This document shows, piece after piece, positions 8,554-15,035 of a stretch of DNA of 15,035 nt; within the stretch, counting starts at the first letter, position 1, and every line of letters begins with the position of its first letter. The position numbers and the translations under genes are program-made. This DNA comes from a bacterium (GTDB lineage: Bacteria > Thermosulfidibacterota > Thermosulfidibacteria > Thermosulfidibacterales > Thermosulfidibacteraceae): NCBI GenBank assembly GCA_027037155.1, contig JALWBK010000026.1, positions 1 through 15,035 of the forward strand. The letters run 5' to 3'. The notes below the pieces were generated by a model. That model was not told where the DNA came from. It saw only the letters and a program-made list of their open reading frames with translations, and made no database searches.

Positions 8554-9828
8554 ATGTATCACAGATACGTATTTGGTAGTTCCGTAGATGTCATTCCTTT
8601 AAGCAGTTTGGTATTTGCAATTTCTGAGCTTATGGATTACGGCTACCACAATCCCCTCCAGTTTCACCAGATGCGTGCATCCTTTATCTGCAGAGCTATG
8701 GCAAGGGTACTGGAGCTTAAAGATAAGGATTTTGAAGATGTGGTTATCGGAGCGGCTTTTCACGATATCGGCTTGATTAAGACAATGGATAAAGAGAGAC
8801 TTCTGGCCGATGATGAGAAAGTGGTTATACAGCATTCCTTGGTTGGTTCTCAAATACTAAAGGCTTTTCCTTATACCGAGCGGCTCTCGGTCTATATCAG
8901 ATGTCACCACTTTCCGTGGAGTCGTCTTAGAAACGAGTACGATTATGATACCGCCGTAAAATGCAATCTAATCTATCTTGCCGATTATGTAGAGCGAATT
9001 TCTCGTAACTTAAGACCTTTGGTGTCTAATATAGACGTTGTTAAAGAAGAAATTTTTAGGTGTAAAGACCATTTTGCTCCTGAGGTGCTTGATGCTTTTC
9101 TCAAGATTTCTGAAAAGGATCTTTTCTGGTACAGATTGGAAAACTTTAAGAAGGAGACAGAGGTTTTCTTTGACCCCAACTACATTACCATGATTCCCAA
9201 AAGTGAGATAACTGGTCTTGCAAAGTTGCTTGCCCTTTTGATTGATGCCAAAAGTCATTATACCATGATGCACTCTCGGGGGGTTGCCATCCTGTGCAGG
9301 TGGATTGGATCTGCCTTTTACATTAAGGGAGAAGAGCTTCGGATGCTTGAGGTGGCAGGGTATCTTCACGACATAGGAAAGTTGACGGTTCCAGAGAGTA
9401 TTTTAGATAAGCCAGGGCGTCTCTCTGGTAGTGAGTGGAGCATAATGAAGTCCCACGCGTTTTTTACCTACAGGGCCCTTGAGCAGATCCCACATTTTGA
9501 TCCCATATACCGTTGGGCTGCCCAGCATCACGAAAGGATTGACGGCAGGGGCTATCCTGCAGGCATTGATGAGAACCAGCTTTCTCTTCCTTCCCGAATT
9601 GTGGCTGTGGCAGATGTGACCACAGCACTTTTGGAGAATAGACCCTATAGAAGGGGACTTTCTCCCAAAGAGGTGGTGGGCATACTCAAGGATATGGCTG
9701 GGTTGTCGCTTGATTCGGCTTTGGTGGATTTTGTTTGTGATAACGTTGATTACGCCTATCATCTTGTTAGAGAGGCTGAAGAGGAAAGGGAGGAGGAATT
9801 CAACAGGATTGGCATATCTGTCGGTTAG
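8554..9828 (+). CDS. Tandem HD / HD-GYP domain protein, candidate cyclic-di-GMP phosphodiesterase
   Basis: 424 residues with two metal-dependent phosphohydrolase domains and no receiver, PAS or membrane segment. The N-terminal HD domain (about 35-165) keeps AAFHDIGLI (His70-Asp71), QHS (His94), CHHF (His118, His119) and LADYVE (Asp144). The C-terminal HD-GYP domain (about 225-405) has GYLHDIGKL (His272-Asp273), KSHAFF (His301), [11 protein letters not shown] (325-335) and VADV (Asp354). HD-GYP enzymes hydrolyse cyclic-di-GMP to GMP and thereby favour motility. The ATG follows GGGAGAAG by 6 bases. It stands alone, overlaps pncB by 4 bases tail to tail, and lies beyond a flagellar operon and near an EAL remnant, so a cyclic-di-GMP role fits the neighbourhood. 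The N-terminal domain's substrate is unknown. Confidence 0.9.
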   Translation: MYHRYVFGSSVDVIPLSSLVFAISELMDYGYHNPLQFHQMRASFICRAMARVLELKDKDFEDVVIGAAFHDIGLIKTMDKERLLADDEKVVIQHSLVGSQILKAFPYTERLSVYIRCHHFPWSRLRNEYDYDTAVKCNLIYLADYVERISRNLRPLVSNIDVVKEEIFRCKDHFAPEVLDAFLKISEKDLFWYRLENFKKETEVFFDPNYITMIPKSEITGLAKLLALLIDAKSHYTMMHSRGVAILCRWIGSAFYIKGEELRMLEVAGYLHDIGKLTVPESILDKPGRLSGSEWSIMKSHAFFTYRALEQIPHFDPIYRWAAQHHERIDGRGYPAGIDENQLSLPSRIVAVADVTTALLENRPYRRGLSPKEVVGILKDMAGLSLDSALVDFVCDNVDYAYHLVREAEEEREEEFNRIGISVG

Positions 9829-11210
9829 TGGGGACTGTGTTTCAGCTTTTCAATGAGTTCGCTCAGCCCTTGTGAGAGATCCACCTTGTAGTCGTGATGT
9901 TTGGTTATGCTCTTCAGGGGCTCAGGTAAAGATGATAGTCTTTGGGAGAAGCTTTCTCTAATTTCTTCTAAAGAGGGAACGCTGGTAATAACCTTCCCAC
10001 TTTCCATCACTTTCTTGAGCAGCGGGATTCCTTTTATCTTCTCCTCTTCAAGGGCTATGACGTCTTTCACCATAGTACCTTCTGGCGAGAAGATCCTGTA
10101 CACCTGCTTTATGCCGGGAAGTGTCACTTTACCTTTGGATAGCTTGATTCTTGGACCTGTTTCATCCTGAGCCAGCTTGTAAACCCCTCCCAAGGCGGGG
10201 GCGTCCTTGGAGACTCCCATTTCCGTTCCAACGCCAAAGAAATCGCAGGGAGCACCCTTTTCAAGGAGATCGTGTATCTTGTATTCGTTGAGATCTCCTG
10301 AGAGAAAGATCTTTACGTAACCAAGTCCGTTTTCATCAAGCAGCCTTCTTACCTCTTTGGCTTCGGTTAGAAGGTCTCCTGAGTCTATTCTTACGCCTCT
10401 TAACCTCCGTCCCCTTTTTTCCATTTCCTTGGCCACCTTTATTGCGTTCTTCGCACCCTCAATGGTGTCGTAGGTGTCTATAAGGAGCACTGAATTGTTG
10501 GGGAAGTCTTCAACAAAGGCCCTGAAGGCTTCTATCTCCGATGGGAAGGACATAACGTAGGAGTGGGCCATGGTTCCGAAGACAGGTATGCCGTAAACCT
10601 TACCGGCTACCACGCATGAGGTTCCCATAAAGCCAACGATGTAGGAAGCACGGGCCACTTTTAAGGCGGCATCTGCTCCGTGATCCCTTCGCGGTGAGAA
10701 GTCCACGCAACCTTTCCCCTTTGCGGCGATAATCACTCTGGCAGCCTTGGATGCGATGGCTGACTGGAAGTTCACAGTGTTTAGCAAAAAAGTTTCAACG
10801 ATCTGTGCCTCTATTAGTGGCGCTTCAATCCTTACAACAGGCTCGTTGGGGAAGAATATCTCTCCCTCTTCCATGGCGTACACGTCGCCTGTGAACCTGA
10901 AGTCCTTGAGAAAGCGCAAAAATTCATCTGAAAAGAGATTCAGGCTTCTGAGGTAGTCAATGGCATCATAACTGAATTTGAGGTTTTCAAGAAAGTAGAG
11001 CACCTGCTCAAGTCCGGCAAAGACGTAAAAGTTTCTACAGGGGGGCATACCTCTGACGAAAAGATCAAAGACCACACGCTGGTTTTTGTTCCTTCGGTAG
11101 TAGCTGTCGGCCATGGTGAGCTCGTAAAGGTCTGTGAGAAGACAGATGTTTTCCGGGGTAACGTAGCCAAATTCTGGTTTCACCATCGGTTCTTCTCTTT
11201 GTCTATCCAT
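9825..11210 (-). CDS. pncB: Nicotinate phosphoribosyltransferase
   Basis: 461 residues. It converts nicotinate and PRPP to nicotinate mononucleotide in NAD salvage. Family signatures: [15 protein letters not shown] (24-38), DFSPRRDHG (170-178), [11 protein letters not shown] (212-222, catalytic His216), LIDTYDT (243-249), VRIDSGD (273-279) and GVGTEM (326-331). The ATG at 11210 follows a GAGG; a second in-frame ATG at 11186, preceded by GAGAAGAA, would give a 453-residue protein that fits the family start equally well. With the first start it overlaps the upstream 89-aa gene by 31 bases, with the second by 7. It is the last gene of the minus-strand operon and ends inside the HD-GYP stop. Confidence 0.95.
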   Translation of the reverse strand: MDRQREEPMVKPEFGYVTPENICLLTDLYELTMADSYYRRNKNQRVVFDLFVRGMPPCRNFYVFAGLEQVLYFLENLKFSYDAIDYLRSLNLFSDEFLRFLKDFRFTGDVYAMEEGEIFFPNEPVVRIEAPLIEAQIVETFLLNTVNFQSAIASKAARVIIAAKGKGCVDFSPRRDHGADAALKVARASYIVGFMGTSCVVAGKVYGIPVFGTMAHSYVMSFPSEIEAFRAFVEDFPNNSVLLIDTYDTIEGAKNAIKVAKEMEKRGRRLRGVRIDSGDLLTEAKEVRRLLDENGLGYVKIFLSGDLNEYKIHDLLEKGAPCDFFGVGTEMGVSKDAPALGGVYKLAQDETGPRIKLSKGKVTLPGIKQVYRIFSPEGTMVKDVIALEEEKIKGIPLLKKVMESGKVITSVPSLEEIRESFSQRLSSLPEPLKSITKHHDYKVDLSQGLSELIEKLKHSPH

Positions 11211-11449
11211 ACCACAACCTCGGCGAATACCTGCCAGAGAAGCTTATCTATCTTGCTTTCAAGGCTCTCCTCGTAGTCAAATTCAACGTTGAGGCAGGAG
11301 AGCATCTCTTCAATGGAGGCTCTATCGTTTTGCACCAACTTCCATACGGCACTGCAAGCGGCCCTTTTCATTTCATCCCTTGTTGGGTTTTTCCTGTTTG
11401 CAAGCATAGATAGGGCTGTTTCAAGTATGTCCTGCTTAGTTATCCTCAC
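11180..11449 (-). CDS. Small helical protein of unknown function
   Basis: 89 residues starting at a GTG, with GGAGGAAGAG just upstream. It is predicted all alpha, with an N-terminal [16 protein letters not shown] segment that could be a helix pair, one Cys in the middle of each half, and an amphipathic C-terminus ([21 protein letters not shown]). I recognise no family. It overlaps the membrane-protein gene upstream by 14 bases and pncB downstream by 7-31 bases. Such nested spacing within an otherwise conserved-looking operon argues that it is real and translated with its neighbours. Confidence 0.75.
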   Translation of the reverse strand: MRITKQDILETALSMLANRKNPTRDEMKRAACSAVWKLVQNDRASIEEMLSCLNVEFDYEESLESKIDKLLWQVFAEVVVWIDKEKNRW

Positions 11450-11708
11450 TCTCTTCCTCCACTGGTGCTCTTTTGAACATAACTCCTATTCTGCTTCCGG
11501 CTATCTGTCCTGCAATGGAGGTAAAGAGAAATATCGGTACGAACTTAAAGGGCGTGTGGGTTGTTATTCTCAAAAATACCACCACAGGTATGGGCGCGTG
11601 TATGCACAAGAGCCATCCTGCGGAAAATTTCTTGTATCTCAATCTCAAAACGCCAAAGGGCACGTTCAAGAGAAAGGCTACAAGGGCAATCAGTGTAATT
11701 TTGTTCAT
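11436..11708 (-). CDS. Small integral membrane protein
   Basis: 90 residues if started at the ATG at 11708, which overlaps the mazG stop in an ATGA arrangement and has GGAGAAGGTGGG ahead of it. A longer start at 11735 would lie well inside mazG and is less likely. Three hydrophobic stretches are predicted: about 4-21 ([18 protein letters not shown]), 30-48 and 55-75, with a basic loop RLRYKKFS between the first two and an acidic tail (EEESEDN). The pattern 'LNVPFGxLRxxxxKFSxxWxLxIHxPIPxVxxLR' resembles small conserved membrane proteins of Geobacter/Desulfo-type genomes that have no assigned role. It may be a partner of the soluble enzymes in this operon, but nothing in the sequence shows that. 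Confidence 0.8.
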   Translation of the reverse strand: MNKITLIALVAFLLNVPFGVLRLRYKKFSAGWLLCIHAPIPVVVFLRITTHTPFKFVPIFLFTSIAGQIAGSRIGVMFKRAPVEEESEDN

Positions 11709-12475
11709 CCCACCTTCTCCTTGGCTTCTTCCCACAACCTGTCCAAGTAGTTCAGGTCCACCTCTTCTGGGGTTTTGCCCTGGCGCTTGAGGCTTTCCTC
11801 TATGTACTGAAAGCGCCTCTTAAACCTTCTGTTGCACCCTCTCAAGGCGCTTTCTGGATCAATTTCTAAAAAGCGTGCAAGGTTTGCGAGGGCAAACAAC
11901 ACATCTCCAAACTCTTCCTCTATGGCTTGCCGATCTCCACTTTCAATGGCCTCCTGAAGCTCTTTCCACTCTTCCTCAACTTTTCTGTGCACATCCTTTA
12001 CATTGTCCCAGTCAAAACCCACCTTGGAGGCTTTCTCCTGAAGTCTAAATGCTTGGATGAGAGCGGGCAAGTTATCGGGCACTCCTTCAAGTACGGATGA
12101 ATGGTTCTTCTCCTTGCTTTTAAGCTTTTCCCAGTTTCTCAGCACCTCTTCTGCATCCTTAACCTTTACATCACCAAAGACGTGGGGATGCCTGTATATG
12201 AGCTTGTTGCAGAGAAAGTCTATGACATCGTAGATGTCAAACTCTCCCTTTTCCTTTGCTATCTCAGCGTGAAAAACCACCTGCAGAAGCAGGTCTCCAA
12301 GCTCCTCTTTTAGCTTTTCAGGGTCGTTGCTCTCAATGGCGTCCAGTACCTCGTAAGCCTCTTCAATGAGATAAGGCTTTAAGCTCTCCCTGGTCTGCTT
12401 TTTGTCCCATGGACACTCTCTCCTTAATCGGTGCATTATGTGAACAAGCCTGTCAAAGGGATGTTGCTTCTCCAT
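11705..12475 (-). CDS. mazG: MazG nucleoside triphosphate pyrophosphohydrolase
   Basis: 256 residues from the ATG at 12475, which follows GGAGGG by about 8 bases; an in-frame TTG 18 bases upstream would overlap yjbQ and lacks a clear site. MazG hydrolyses (d)NTPs to NMP and pyrophosphate and is thought to clear aberrant nucleotides. Two all-alpha MazG domains are visible. The first has CPWDKKQT (21-28), EEAYE (38-42) and EELGDLL (57-63); the second has EEEWKEL (167-173) and [11 protein letters not shown] (186-196). The conserved RHPHVFGD (95-102) and GFDWDN (153-158) are present. Both domains retain the E-x-x-E / E-x-x-D metal ligands. It begins 4 bases after the yjbQ stop and is coupled to the membrane protein. 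Confidence 0.95.
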   Translation of the reverse strand: MEKQHPFDRLVHIMHRLRRECPWDKKQTRESLKPYLIEEAYEVLDAIESNDPEKLKEELGDLLLQVVFHAEIAKEKGEFDIYDVIDFLCNKLIYRHPHVFGDVKVKDAEEVLRNWEKLKSKEKNHSSVLEGVPDNLPALIQAFRLQEKASKVGFDWDNVKDVHRKVEEEWKELQEAIESGDRQAIEEEFGDVLFALANLARFLEIDPESALRGCNRRFKRRFQYIEESLKRQGKTPEEVDLNYLDRLWEEAKEKVG

Positions 12476-12479
12476 GTAG

Positions 12480-12878
12480 CTAACCCTCCACAATCTTTAA
12501 GTAAACCTTTCTGTTTCTTGGACCGTCAAACTCACAGAAGAATATTCCCTGCCATGTGCCAAGTACTATTTCCCCATCCTCAATAAGAATGAAGGTTTGG
12601 GGATTTACCAATATGGACTTTATGTGGGCGTCTGAGTTGCCTTCCAAATGTTTATAGTTTCCATATTCCGGAACGAGTTTTCTAAGAACGCTGTCAATAT
12701 CCTTCACCACGTCGGGATCCGCATTTTCGTTGATTATGACACCTGCTGTGGTGTGGGGAACGTGAATAAAGCATACGCCTGTTTGAACCCCGCTTTCATC
12801 AACGACTTGCCTTACTAAGTGGGTGATATCCACAAACTCGCAGCGCTTTGAAGTTCTTATGTTCAGTACCTTTATCAT
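12480..12878 (-). CDS. yjbQ: YjbQ/UPF0047 family protein
   Basis: 132 residues, the normal length for this compact trimeric family. Motifs: [19 protein letters not shown] (39-57), [14 protein letters not shown] (77-90), [16 protein letters not shown] (106-121). E. coli YjbQ has weak thiamine-phosphate synthase activity, and the name 'secondary thiamine-phosphate synthase' comes from that; the true role is not settled. The conserved histidines form a predicted metal site. No good Shine-Dalgarno precedes the ATG. It follows the EAL remnant stop by 24 bases on the same strand and leads into mazG. Confidence 0.93.
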   Translation of the reverse strand: MIKVLNIRTSKRCEFVDITHLVRQVVDESGVQTGVCFIHVPHTTAGVIINENADPDVVKDIDSVLRKLVPEYGNYKHLEGNSDAHIKSILVNPQTFILIEDGEIVLGTWQGIFFCEFDGPRNRKVYLKIVEG

Positions 12879-12902
12879 GATATGTTTTCACTTTGGTTAT
12901 CA

Positions 12903-13010
12903 CTACACGGCCTCTGCTTCAAGGCCAAGGAAGGAAAGTATGCTTGGGAAATCCATAGGGCGGGCAAGATGAAAACCTTGAACTTCGTCACATCCCATTT
13001 CCTTAAGTGG
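12903..13010 (-). pseudogene. C-terminal remnant of an EAL-domain protein, cut off by an IS element
   Basis: Reading leftward on the minus strand from the IS boundary gives PLKEMGCDEVQGFHLARPM followed by DFPSILSFLGLEAEAV and a TAG at 12905-12903. 'GCD.xQGaxxARPM' is the last conserved block of EAL domains (usually LG.d.iQGYlfs.P.p), which hydrolyse cyclic-di-GMP to pGpG. Only about 35 codons remain. On the far side, the frame meets a TGA at once within the IS terminal repeat. The rest of the gene is not found beyond the IS. It was probably once the first gene, or the gene just upstream, of the yjbQ operon. Confidence 0.8.
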
Positions 13011-13043
13011 TCATGTCCTAAAATTCCTGTAAAAAAGGTGGCC
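13009..13043 (+). repeat. Left terminal inverted repeat of the IS
   Basis: Begins GGTCATGTCCTAAAATTCCT and continues through an A-tract and GGTGGC. It matches the reverse complement of 13719-13753 at 30 of 35 positions. Mismatches fall at repeat positions 6, 15, 28, 29 and 33. Confidence 0.88.
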
Positions 13044-13097
13044 CATGAGGTATAGGTTTTGCATAGCAAACAAAATCCCAAACAAAGGGGGTCACCC

Positions 13098-13712
13098 ATG
13101 AGAAAACTACCACTAAGCCAAAGAATGCGCAAGGAGATTGAGGAGATATTGAAGGGAGTGCCAGAAGATCTTGATAACCGCGAGAAAAACACAGAGGTTT
13201 TAGAGAAGCTTGCTTTAGAGATGTACGTTAGGGGACTGTCTACCAGGGACATAGAAGATGCCCTATTTGAAGCCACTGGGAATGTGTTTTTGAGCAAGGC
13301 TTCGGTGAGCAGGATAACCGAGGAATTAAACTTGGAATACGAAAACTTTCAGAAAAGGGATTTAAGCGTCTATGAAGTAGAATATTTATTTTTAGATGCA
13401 ATTTAAGAAAGCCTAAGGACAAGATACAACGTAAAGGAAGCCATTCTTTGTGCCTGGGGAATCACAAGGGAAGGCAGGAAGATACTGTTGAGCCTTGCCC
13501 TTGGCAACAAGGAAAGCTACAGAGCCTGGCTTGAGTTCTTGAGGGACATGGTAAAGAGAGGGGCAGCATTAAAGCTTGTGTTTGCAGTATTGGTGAGGGC
13601 ATCGAGGAGATGGCAAAGGGTGAGGTTTGCCGAAGAGGATTTGGAATATTTGGACAAGCTAAGGAAAGAGCTTGGTTTAGAGGTAAGAGATGAAGGGGTT
13701 ATTGGAGTTTAA
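13098..13712 (+). pseudogene. IS256-family transposase, nonsense mutation and internal deletion
   Basis: The ATG at 13098, behind AAAGGGGG, opens MRKLPLSQRMRKEIEEILKG. LALEMYVRGLSTRDIEDAL, LSKASVSRITEEL and RDLSVYEVEYLFLDAI follow, all typical of mutator-type transposases; the Asp in FLDA is the first of the DDE triad. A TAA at 13404-13406 interrupts the frame where relatives have a Tyr. The same frame then continues ESLRTRYNVKEAILCAWGIT, GRKILLSLALGNKESYRAWL and FLRDMVKRG. Near 13560 it jumps straight to the family's C-terminus (LKLVFAVLVRASRRWQRVRF, LEYLDKLRKELGL). About 195 codons are missing, including the second Asp and the Glu of the catalytic triad. The product cannot be an active transposase, though the ends could be mobilised in trans by a full copy. 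Confidence 0.9.
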
Positions 13713-13718
13713 AGGTGT

Positions 13719-13753
13719 GGTCACTCTTTTTACAGGAAATTTAGGACTTGACC
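13719..13753 (-). repeat. Right terminal inverted repeat of the IS
   Basis: Its reverse complement begins GGTCAAGTCCTAAATTTCCT and pairs with the left repeat. It starts 6 bases after the transposase stop. Confidence 0.88.
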
Positions 13754-13777
13754 GGTAGAAAGAATCTTTAATTTTCA

Positions 13778-13806
13778 TTGACTTTCTAAAACTAACCTCT
13801 TACATT
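13778..13806 (+). promoter_or_regulatory. Promoter of the AbrB-PIN toxin-antitoxin operon
   Basis: TTGACT (13778-13783), a 17-base spacer, then TACATT (13801-13806, four of six matches). Transcription would start near 13813. The -10 box lies inside the left arm of a perfect palindrome. Confidence 0.6.
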
Positions 13807-13828
13807 ACATAGTGTGTAATGTAAGAGG
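13796..13828. promoter_or_regulatory. Palindromic operator overlapping the -10 box
   Basis: CCTCTTACATTACA (13796-13809) and TGTAATGTAAGAGG (13815-13828) are exact inverted repeats around TAGTG. The half-site TGTAAT recurs at 13833-13838, beside the antitoxin start. AbrB/MazE-type antitoxins usually bind such dyads as dimers with the toxin to repress their own operon, so this is the likely autoregulatory site. In a read-through transcript the same repeat could hide part of the AGAGGAGG ribosome site. Confidence 0.7.
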
Positions 13829-13838
13829 AGGATGTAAT

Positions 13839-14081
13839 ATGTTTACGGTAAAGATTACTTCTAAGGGGCAGATTACAATACCTGCAAGATTAAGAAAGAA
13901 GCTTGGAAGCGACCTCGTAGAGGTGGATATGGTAGGCGACGAGATAATAATAAGACCTGTTAGAAAGCCTGGCGGAGCTTTAAGAAAATACGCCATAAAG
14001 GGCAAAAGCATAGAAGAGATAATGAAAATGGAAGAAGAAGTAGCAAGAAATGAATTCTCAAAAGAATGTAACGATTATTGA
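13839..14081 (+). CDS. AbrB/MazE-type antitoxin (swapped-hairpin DNA-binding protein)
   Basis: 80 residues from the ATG at 13839, which follows AGAGGAGG. The GTG at 13812 also opens the frame but would place the operator inside the gene. The N-terminal half, FTVKITSKGQITIPARLRKKLG followed by DLVEVDMVGDEIIIRPV, is a classic AbrB/SpoVT swapped-hairpin domain (residues 2-44). The C-terminal half ([19 protein letters not shown]) is a charged helix, the region that usually wraps and blocks the toxin. It overlaps the PIN gene by 32 bases. This order, antitoxin first, is usual for VapBC-like pairs. Confidence 0.92.
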   Translation: MFTVKITSKGQITIPARLRKKLGSDLVEVDMVGDEIIIRPVRKPGGALRKYAIKGKSIEEIMKMEEEVARNEFSKECNDY

Positions 14082-14475
14082 TGCCAATGTTATGCTGAGG
14101 TATCTCCTCAGGGACCACGAAGAGTTCTATAGAGAAGCAGAAACTCTGTTCAATCAAGCTTTTTCAGGCAAAAAGAAGGTCTTTATAAACGATGCTGTTA
14201 TTGCTGAAGTGGTTTACGTGCTGTCCGGGTTCTATAAGGTAAGTAGACAAGAGATAGCCCAGGTGCTTAAAGAACTACTCAAAGCAAAAGGAATAAGCGC
14301 AGTAGATAAAGATGTTCTCGTTAATGCCTTGAAGATATTTGCAGAGAAGAATATTGATTTTGTAGACTGTTTGATATGCGCTTATGGCAATAGATGTCAG
14401 GTCATGTCCTTTGATAGAAAGGTTAGAAAATGTGTCAAGGAATTGCCCTTGTCATCTGGATGTTGCTCTAAGTAA
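14050..14475 (+). CDS. PIN-domain ribonuclease toxin (VapC-like)
   Basis: 141 residues. The PIN acidic residues are present: Asp11 in [13 protein letters not shown], Glu53 in [12 protein letters not shown], Asp106 in [12 protein letters not shown] and Asp122 in MSFDRKVRK. These coordinate the metal in a single-strand ribonuclease, and VapC toxins of this type cut tRNA or rRNA. The start is inside the antitoxin gene with only a weak purine-rich site, consistent with coupled, lower toxin translation. A PIN domain normally ends soon after the FDRK strand. The last 10 residues (PLSSGCCSK) are atypical and may be read from foreign sequence joined at about 14450-14460. Confidence 0.9.
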   Translation: MNSQKNVTIIDANVMLRYLLRDHEEFYREAETLFNQAFSGKKKVFINDAVIAEVVYVLSGFYKVSRQEIAQVLKELLKAKGISAVDKDVLVNALKIFAEKNIDFVDCLICAYGNRCQVMSFDRKVRKCVKELPLSSGCCSK

Positions 14476-14681
14476 AGCTTTCTGTCAGCCAGAGCAAGCA
14501 GGTTGAGAGCGTAAGAGACGGGTTCTTCAAAAGAAAGGGACTTGAAGAAGTCAGTGTTAGGGATTAAGTTTTGGCCAGAGAGTTCACACCTCCTGTGTTT
14601 GGTGTGATTTTGTAACCATTGTTTGATACCCCTTGGAGGTAGGGCCTTCAAGGGGGTATCTTTGTATTCCTTTTCTTTCAT
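14397..14681 (-). CDS. Orphan reading frame of unknown nature, possibly a gene fragment
   Basis: From the ATG at 14681 the frame reads [20 protein letters not shown] onward through [20 protein letters not shown] and [19 protein letters not shown], 94 residues in all. The composition up to about 14460 looks protein-like (balanced charge, plausible helices). The last 25 residues run antisense to the end of the PIN gene and are probably not native. No ribosome site is visible, and I do not recognise the family. It could be the N-terminal piece of a transposase or another accessory protein left by a rearrangement, or a chance frame. Confidence 0.3.
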   Translation of the reverse strand: MKEKEYKDTPLKALPPRGIKQWLQNHTKHRRCELSGQNLIPNTDFFKSLSFEEPVSYALNLLALADRKLYLEQHPDDKGNSLTHFLTFLSKDMT

Positions 14682-14803
14682 ATAGACACACTTTTTCTTA
14701 TACCACCAAATTGGCAGTGAAGAAGACTGGCAGGAGTACAATAGATTCTACACCCAAAGGATACCATAGATGTGTCCAGTTTATACCATCATACAAATCG
14801 GTC
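14476..14803. other. Stretch without a confident gene between the PIN toxin and the ATPase
   Basis: It holds the body of the weak minus-strand frame, a short inverted repeat CACACC/GGTGTG (14585-14590 and 14601-14606) and a larger hairpin at 14625-14660. No frame on either strand between 14700 and 14800 looks like a recognisable protein. The composition is more A/T-rich than the flagellar and housekeeping regions. Confidence 0.5.
14625..14660. repeat. Long imperfect hairpin
   Basis: GATACCCCTTG (14625-14635) pairs with CAAGGGGGTATC (14649-14660) with one bulged G. Inner pairs AGG/CCT extend the stem to about 14-15 pairs around TAGGG. A T-rich stretch follows on the + strand (14661-14679), so it could act as a terminator for the toxin-antitoxin transcript, about 150 bases past the PIN stop. 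It may instead be the end of a lost mobile element. Confidence 0.5.
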
Positions 14804-14831
14804 TTGACTTTTTTGTATACAGCTCTAAAAT
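14804..14831 (+). promoter_or_regulatory. Promoter of the AAA ATPase gene
   Basis: TTGACT (14804-14809), a 16-base spacer, TAAAAT (14826-14831, five of six matches). The expected start, 7 bases past the -10 box, is 14838, the first base of the ATG. This predicts a leaderless mRNA, in keeping with the absence of any Shine-Dalgarno. Confidence 0.6.
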
Positions 14832-14837
14832 AGACGC

Positions 14838-15035
14838 ATGAAAATAATACCCGTTGTGAAGAAGTGGGCTCTTAACCCTGAATTTCTTGCGGGAAGGATG
14901 TCCTTTATTTCTGGTCCCCGCCAGATAGGAAAGACTACTCTCGTGACAGAGTTCCTTAAAGAGATAGGCCAGGAAAGAAACTACTACAACTGGGACACAC
15001 TAACCGTAAAAAGAAAGTTTGCTCAAAACCCTCTT
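14838..15035 (+). CDS. AAA_14-type ATPase, N-terminal part (runs off the window)
   Basis: 66 codons to the window edge: MKIIPVVKKWALNPEFLAGR, then MSFISGPRQIGKTTLVTEFL, then a segment containing YYNWDTLTVKRKF. The Walker A motif GPRQIGKTT and the 'YYNWD' strand that follows are typical of the AAA_14 ATPases that usually carry a C-terminal DUF4143 domain. These proteins are common in thermophiles and accessory regions; their biological role is not established. Translation start and promoter suggest a leaderless transcript. Walker B and the C-terminal domain lie outside the window. Confidence 0.85.
   Translation, partial: MKIIPVVKKWALNPEFLAGRMSFISGPRQIGKTTLVTEFLKEIGQERNYYNWDTLTVKRKFAQNPL

Larger units (their letters stand above)
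13009..13753. mobile_element. IS256-like insertion sequence, internally deleted copy
   Basis: A 745-bp element bounded by terminal inverted repeats at 13009-13043 and 13719-13753. They start GGTCATGTCCTAA and GGTCAAGTCCTAA respectively and match at 30 of 35 positions by eye. Inside is a mutator-type transposase pseudogene. Full-length relatives are about 1.3-1.4 kb, so roughly half is missing. The bases flanking the two ends (CCTTAAGT left, GGTAGAAA right) are not a duplication. Confidence 0.88.

Noticed and set aside
12875..13297. Minus-strand frame crossing the IS and the EAL remnant
   Set aside because: It is in a different frame from the convincing EAL tail and runs antisense to the transposase.
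13000..13762. Target-site duplication at the IS ends
   Set aside because: The 8-9 bases on each side were compared and do not match.
14633..14833. Short + strand frame before the ATPase gene
   Set aside because: No ribosome site or recognisable motif; it overlaps the hairpin and the ATPase promoter.
1..15035. CRISPR array or sigma-28 flagellar promoters
   Set aside because: No regularly spaced direct repeats were seen, and no TAAA-N15-GCCGATAA-like site was found before the flagellar genes, whose promoter is probably upstream of the window.

Overview
The window looks like chromosomal DNA from a motile, probably thermophilic, deep-branching Gram-negative-type bacterium. Proteins are rich in Lys/Glu/Arg/Val, arginine is often AGG/AGA, genes overlap tightly, and Shine-Dalgarno sites are strong. 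An Aquificota, Thermodesulfobacteriota or Thermosulfidibacter-like origin is a guess; the sequence alone does not fix the taxon.

Region 1 (1-6247, + strand) is a late flagellar operon: the tail of a gene that may be flgM, then flgN (hook-junction chaperone), flgK, an unusually long flgL (1108 aa), fliW and csrA. The genes overlap or nearly abut. FlgN delivers FlgK and FlgL to the export gate, FlgK and FlgL form the junction between hook and filament, and FliW with CsrA couples flagellin export to translation.

Region 2 (6244-8127, + strand) is housekeeping. A promoter overlapping the csrA stop drives tRNA-Phe(GAA), trxA (thioredoxin) and an FmdB-type zinc ribbon, closed by a clear intrinsic terminator. 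ruvX (yqgF) and coaX (type III pantothenate kinase) follow.

Region 3 (8136-9828) holds a small minus-strand gene of unknown function with a good promoter, and a divergent + strand protein that pairs an HD domain with an HD-GYP domain (candidate cyclic-di-GMP phosphodiesterase).

Region 4 (9825-12905, - strand) is a compact operon read from right to left: yjbQ, mazG, a small membrane protein, an 89-aa unknown protein and pncB (nicotinate phosphoribosyltransferase). Just upstream of yjbQ lies the C-terminal tail of an EAL-domain protein.

Region 5 (13009-15035) is an accessory patch. An IS256-like element with clear terminal inverted repeats cuts off the EAL gene. It is a dead deletion derivative with no visible target duplication, so the locus seems to have been rearranged through IS copies. 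Next comes an AbrB/PIN toxin-antitoxin pair whose promoter -10 box lies inside a perfect 14-bp-arm palindrome. Then come about 360 bases of uncertain content with an orphan reading frame and a large hairpin. Last is the start of an AAA_14-type ATPase whose promoter position predicts a leaderless mRNA.

The most unusual features are the enlarged FlgL, the IS-truncated EAL remnant with its rearranged flank, and the self-regulatory palindrome of the toxin-antitoxin pair. I did not see a clear new defence or metabolic system.
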